Assembly (NCBI RefSeq): GCF_027023985.1
Contig: NZ_JALVTW010000010.1
Location: forward strand, 1 to 64,000
Source of the DNA: Persephonella sp.
Lineage (GTDB): Bacteria > Aquificota > Aquificia > Aquificales > Hydrogenothermaceae
Length of the DNA stretch: 64,000 nucleotides
Direction of reading: 5' to 3'
Shown: positions 61,866 to 64,000 of the stretch, piece by piece
How positions within the stretch are numbered: position 1 is the stretch's first letter
Layout of the letters: every line of letters begins with the position of its first letter
Translations under genes and position numbers: made by a program
The notes under the pieces: generated by a model
The model's database searches: none
Told to the model about the DNA's origin: nothing
Seen by the model: the letters and a program-made list of their open reading frames with translations, nothing else

Positions 61866-64000
61866 ATGGGTAATTTATCAAAATTTGAGACACTGAAAAA
61901 GAATTTTTTAAAATCTCTCCCAGAAGAAAAATTCAAACTTCTTGAAAAACTATCAAATTATTCCTCTTGCATTACAGACTTTATTTTCAGACATACAGAC
62001 CAGCTGGATTATATCTATTCCCAGCTTGACAAACCATTACTTGGTAGAGAAGAACTGGTAAAAGAGGCATTAGAAATAGCGAAAAATACAAATTTTAATC
62101 AACTTTCTGAAAAAATAACATTTTTTAAACTGAAACATTTTTCCCGTATAATAGCCAAAGACATTTACAAAAAACATGATTTGCTTGAACTGACAGAAGA
62201 ATACTCATATCTGGCAGATGCATGTCTGGAAGCTGCATACAAGGCATCCCTTGAAAAAGCAAAGAGCAAATACGGAACACCTATAGACCAGAACACAGCC
62301 AAAGAAGCCGAAGGAAGCGTAATTGCACTGGGTAAACACGGAGGTTTAGACCTTAACTACTACTCAGACATAGACATTATGTATATTTACTCTGAAGAAG
62401 GAAAAACAGATAAAGGCATATCAAACAGGGAATTTTTCTTTGAAGTCTTTAGAAATGTCACCCAGATACTAATTAGAAGAAATATTGAAGGTCAGGCATG
62501 GATTGTAGACCTTGACCTGAGACCTGAAGGCTCAAAAGGAATGATAGCTTACTCCCTTCCTGCTATTGAGTTTTATTACTGGACTCACGGAAGAACATGG
62601 GAAAGGCATATGCTAATAAAGGCCAGACATGCTGCAGGAAGCAAAAAAGTATCACAGGAGTTTATGGATATTATAAAGCCTTTTGTTTACAGAAGAAGCA
62701 CCGGTGCAGAAGTATTTGAAGAAATAGTTGAGATAAAAAAGCTAATAGAAGAGAATGCCAACAAAAAGGTTCAAAACGGAATTGATATTAAAAAAAGCAA
62801 GGGAGGAATTAGGGAAATTGAGTTTACCATTCAGGTATTCCAGCTGTTATACGGAGGGAAAATCCCTGAGCTTCAGGAAAGAAGGACAATAAAAGCCCTA
62901 AAAAAACTGATTGAGTTTGAAATAATAGACTCCAGATCAGGAAAACTACTTGAAGAGGCATACTACTTCTTCAGAAAGCTGGAACATTTATTACAGATAA
63001 AAAACTGTGTTCAGACCCAGAAATTTTACTTCAAAGATGCAGATGAATATGCCAGAAAAATGGGTTTTGAAGATACAGAGCAGTTTTTACAAAAGCTAAA
63101 TGACTACAGAGAAAAGGTTAACCAGATTTTTGAAAATCTTACTCCACAGGCAGAAGTTCAGCTTACTCCACTACAAAAATTTATCCTCACAAAGCAGTAT
63201 GAAGAAGAGGCAATAGAATATCTATCTTCCCTTGGATTTAAAAAACCTGAATGGGCTTTAAAAATCTTCAAAAATATATTTTTCAGCAAGCTGTATATTG
63301 AGCTTTCTGATAATTCCAAAGAGATATTCTTTGAGTTTATTCCAACCCTTGAAGAACACCTGAAAAACTTTCCAGATAGAGAAGATTTTCTATTAAACTT
63401 CTCTAAAATGCTTATAAACGGTAGAATGCTATGGGTCTTTGTATCTGCACTGGAACAAAACCAAAAACTTGTTGAGTTTATGCTAAATATTGCAAAGCTG
63501 TCTGATTATATATCAGACCTTATGTCAAAGGACAGGGAGCTTCTTGACTGGGCGTTTGGAATTGAGGAAGTTCCCCAGACTAAAGAGGATTTTCAAAAAG
63601 AGCTTGAAATTATTAAGGAAAAAGAATTTATTGATAGGTTAAAAAAACTGAAAAAAATTGTTGAAGTGTTAGTATCCCTTAGATATCTATCAAAAATTGA
63701 CCAAAACGATGCATATAGCCGCCTAAAAGAAACCAATGAAGCATTATCAAATCTGGCCGATTCTATCCTTGAGCAGCTATACAACTATTTTGAAGGGAAA
63801 GAGTTTGCAATATACGGACTTGGTAAATTAGGTAGCAGAGAAATGAATATTGGTTCTGACCTTGACCTTATATTTGTATTTAAAGATGAAAAAAGCAAAT
63901 ACCAATTTTTAAAAATTCCCCAGCAGATAGTCAATGCCCTTACATCTTACTCAAAGGAAGGCATTTTATACAATCTGGATTTAAGACTCAGACCTTTTGG
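61866..64000 (+). CDS. glnE: Glutamine synthetase adenylyltransferase/deadenylylase, 5' part (cut by window edge)
   Basis: GlnE adenylylates and deadenylylates glutamine synthetase according to PII/glutamine signals. I read about 711 residues by hand from ATG 61866 (AAGGA eight bases before). The first nucleotidyltransferase has the signature ALGKHGGLDLNYYSDIDIMY near residue 157. The central helical/PII-type region follows (SKGGIREIEFTIQVFQLLYG near residue 315), and the second nucleotidyltransferase begins near residue 650 (FAIYGLGKLGSREMNIGSDL then DLIFVF). About 200 residues are missing at the right edge. The frame is open throughout. Confidence 0.95.
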   Translation, partial: MGNLSKFETLKKNFLKSLPEEKFKLLEKLSNYSSCITDFIFRHTDQLDYIYSQLDKPLLGREELVKEALEIAKNTNFNQLSEKITFFKLKHFSRIIAKDIYKKHDLLELTEEYSYLADACLEAAYKASLEKAKSKYGTPIDQNTAKEAEGSVIALGKHGGLDLNYYSDIDIMYIYSEEGKTDKGISNREFFFEVFRNVTQILIRRNIEGQAWIVDLDLRPEGSKGMIAYSLPAIEFYYWTHGRTWERHMLIKARHAAGSKKVSQEFMDIIKPFVYRRSTGAEVFEEIVEIKKLIEENANKKVQNGIDIKKSKGGIREIEFTIQVFQLLYGGKIPELQERRTIKALKKLIEFEIIDSRSGKLLEEAYYFFRKLEHLLQIKNCVQTQKFYFKDADEYARKMGFEDTEQFLQKLNDYREKVNQIFENLTPQAEVQLTPLQKFILTKQYEEEAIEYLSSLGFKKPEWALKIFKNIFFSKLYIELSDNSKEIFFEFIPTLEEHLKNFPDREDFLLNFSKMLINGRMLWVFVSALEQNQKLVEFMLNIAKLSDYISDLMSKDRELLDWAFGIEEVPQTKEDFQKELEIIKEKEFIDRLKKLKKIVEVLVSLRYLSKIDQNDAYSRLKETNEALSNLADSILEQLYNYFEGKEFAIYGLGKLGSREMNIGSDLDLIFVFKDEKSKYQFLKIPQQIVNALTSYSKEGILYNLDLRLRPF

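Overview
The window is about 64 kb of a compact, AT-rich bacterial chromosome with 70 protein genes and two tRNA genes. No stretch longer than about 200 bases lacks a gene. Gene content and style point to a member of the Aquificota, most likely the Hydrogenothermaceae (Persephonella / Sulfurihydrogenibium-like). This is an inference from several features: F-type ATP synthase genes split over at least two loci with a signal peptide on subunit c (known from Aquifex), small sulfur-handling proteins, a Gram-negative outer membrane (LptF-like permease, TonB-dependent-type barrel, YidC), a standalone FlgM implying flagella, and K/E-rich proteins typical of thermophiles. TTG is a frequent start codon (infB, ylxRQ, rimP, lptF-like, thrC, yeeE, rpmE, possibly tyrS), usually behind a strong AGGAGG-type ribosome binding site.

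Bases 1-10092 (minus strand) hold one long translation/RNA operon read rpsB-tsf-pyrH-frr-rimP-nusA-ylxR/Q-infB-rlmI-like-prmC-murA. An LptF/LptG permease gene diverges from rpsB. Bases 11293-16366 (minus) hold guaB, a 37-aa membrane peptide, a 120-aa protein ending in an SSB-like acidic tail, pgk, suhB and pheA. Bases 16568-19614 (plus) hold a threonine synthase-type PLP enzyme, a MoaD/ThiS-like sulfur carrier, a NIL-domain protein, a Ppx/GppA phosphatase and a small membrane protein. This looks like a sulfur-transfer/amino-acid module. Next come tsaB, flgM behind a good sigma-28 promoter, a cysteine desulfurase, two transporters, ychF, a TauE/SafE permease, and the operon proS - GAF/PAS sensor - PilB/GspE ATPase. 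A YeeE/YedE-type sulfur transporter encoded as two half-proteins follows, then tRNA-Ala(GGC), an outer-membrane receptor gene and tRNA-Arg(ACG).

Bases 33589-39998 (minus) form the rpmH-rnpA-yidD-yidC-mnmE-rho-rpmE-prfA-tRNA-Arg block. F1Fo ATP synthase comes next in two pieces. atpB - usp-like - atpE lies at 40082-41505 with its own promoter and terminator. atpF'-atpF-atpH-atpA-atpG-atpD lies at 47227-52655, also with a promoter and a terminator; no epsilon gene (atpC) is present. Between the pieces lie aroC, a C-terminal processing protease, tsaD, and a c-di-GMP phosphodiesterase with globin, CZB zinc-sensor, degenerate GGDEF and intact EAL domains.

The last part holds rnr, argD, an orphan CopZ-type [2Fe-2S]/Zn domain, tyrS, a VapBC-like toxin-antitoxin pair, a Uma2-type nuclease, a VTT/DedA-like membrane protein, a tiny four-Cys protein, a sigma-70 family factor, an HtrA lipoprotein protease, and glnE running off the right end.

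Most of the window is ordinary housekeeping. The items most worth a second look are the thrC-MoaD-NIL module, the SSB-tailed small protein, the globin-CZB-GGDEF-EAL protein, the Usp-like protein lacking an ATP motif inside the ATP synthase operon, the sigma-28/FlgM loop, and the zero-gap prfA/tRNA-Arg junction. No CRISPR array, insertion sequence, prophage or plasmid-type feature was seen.
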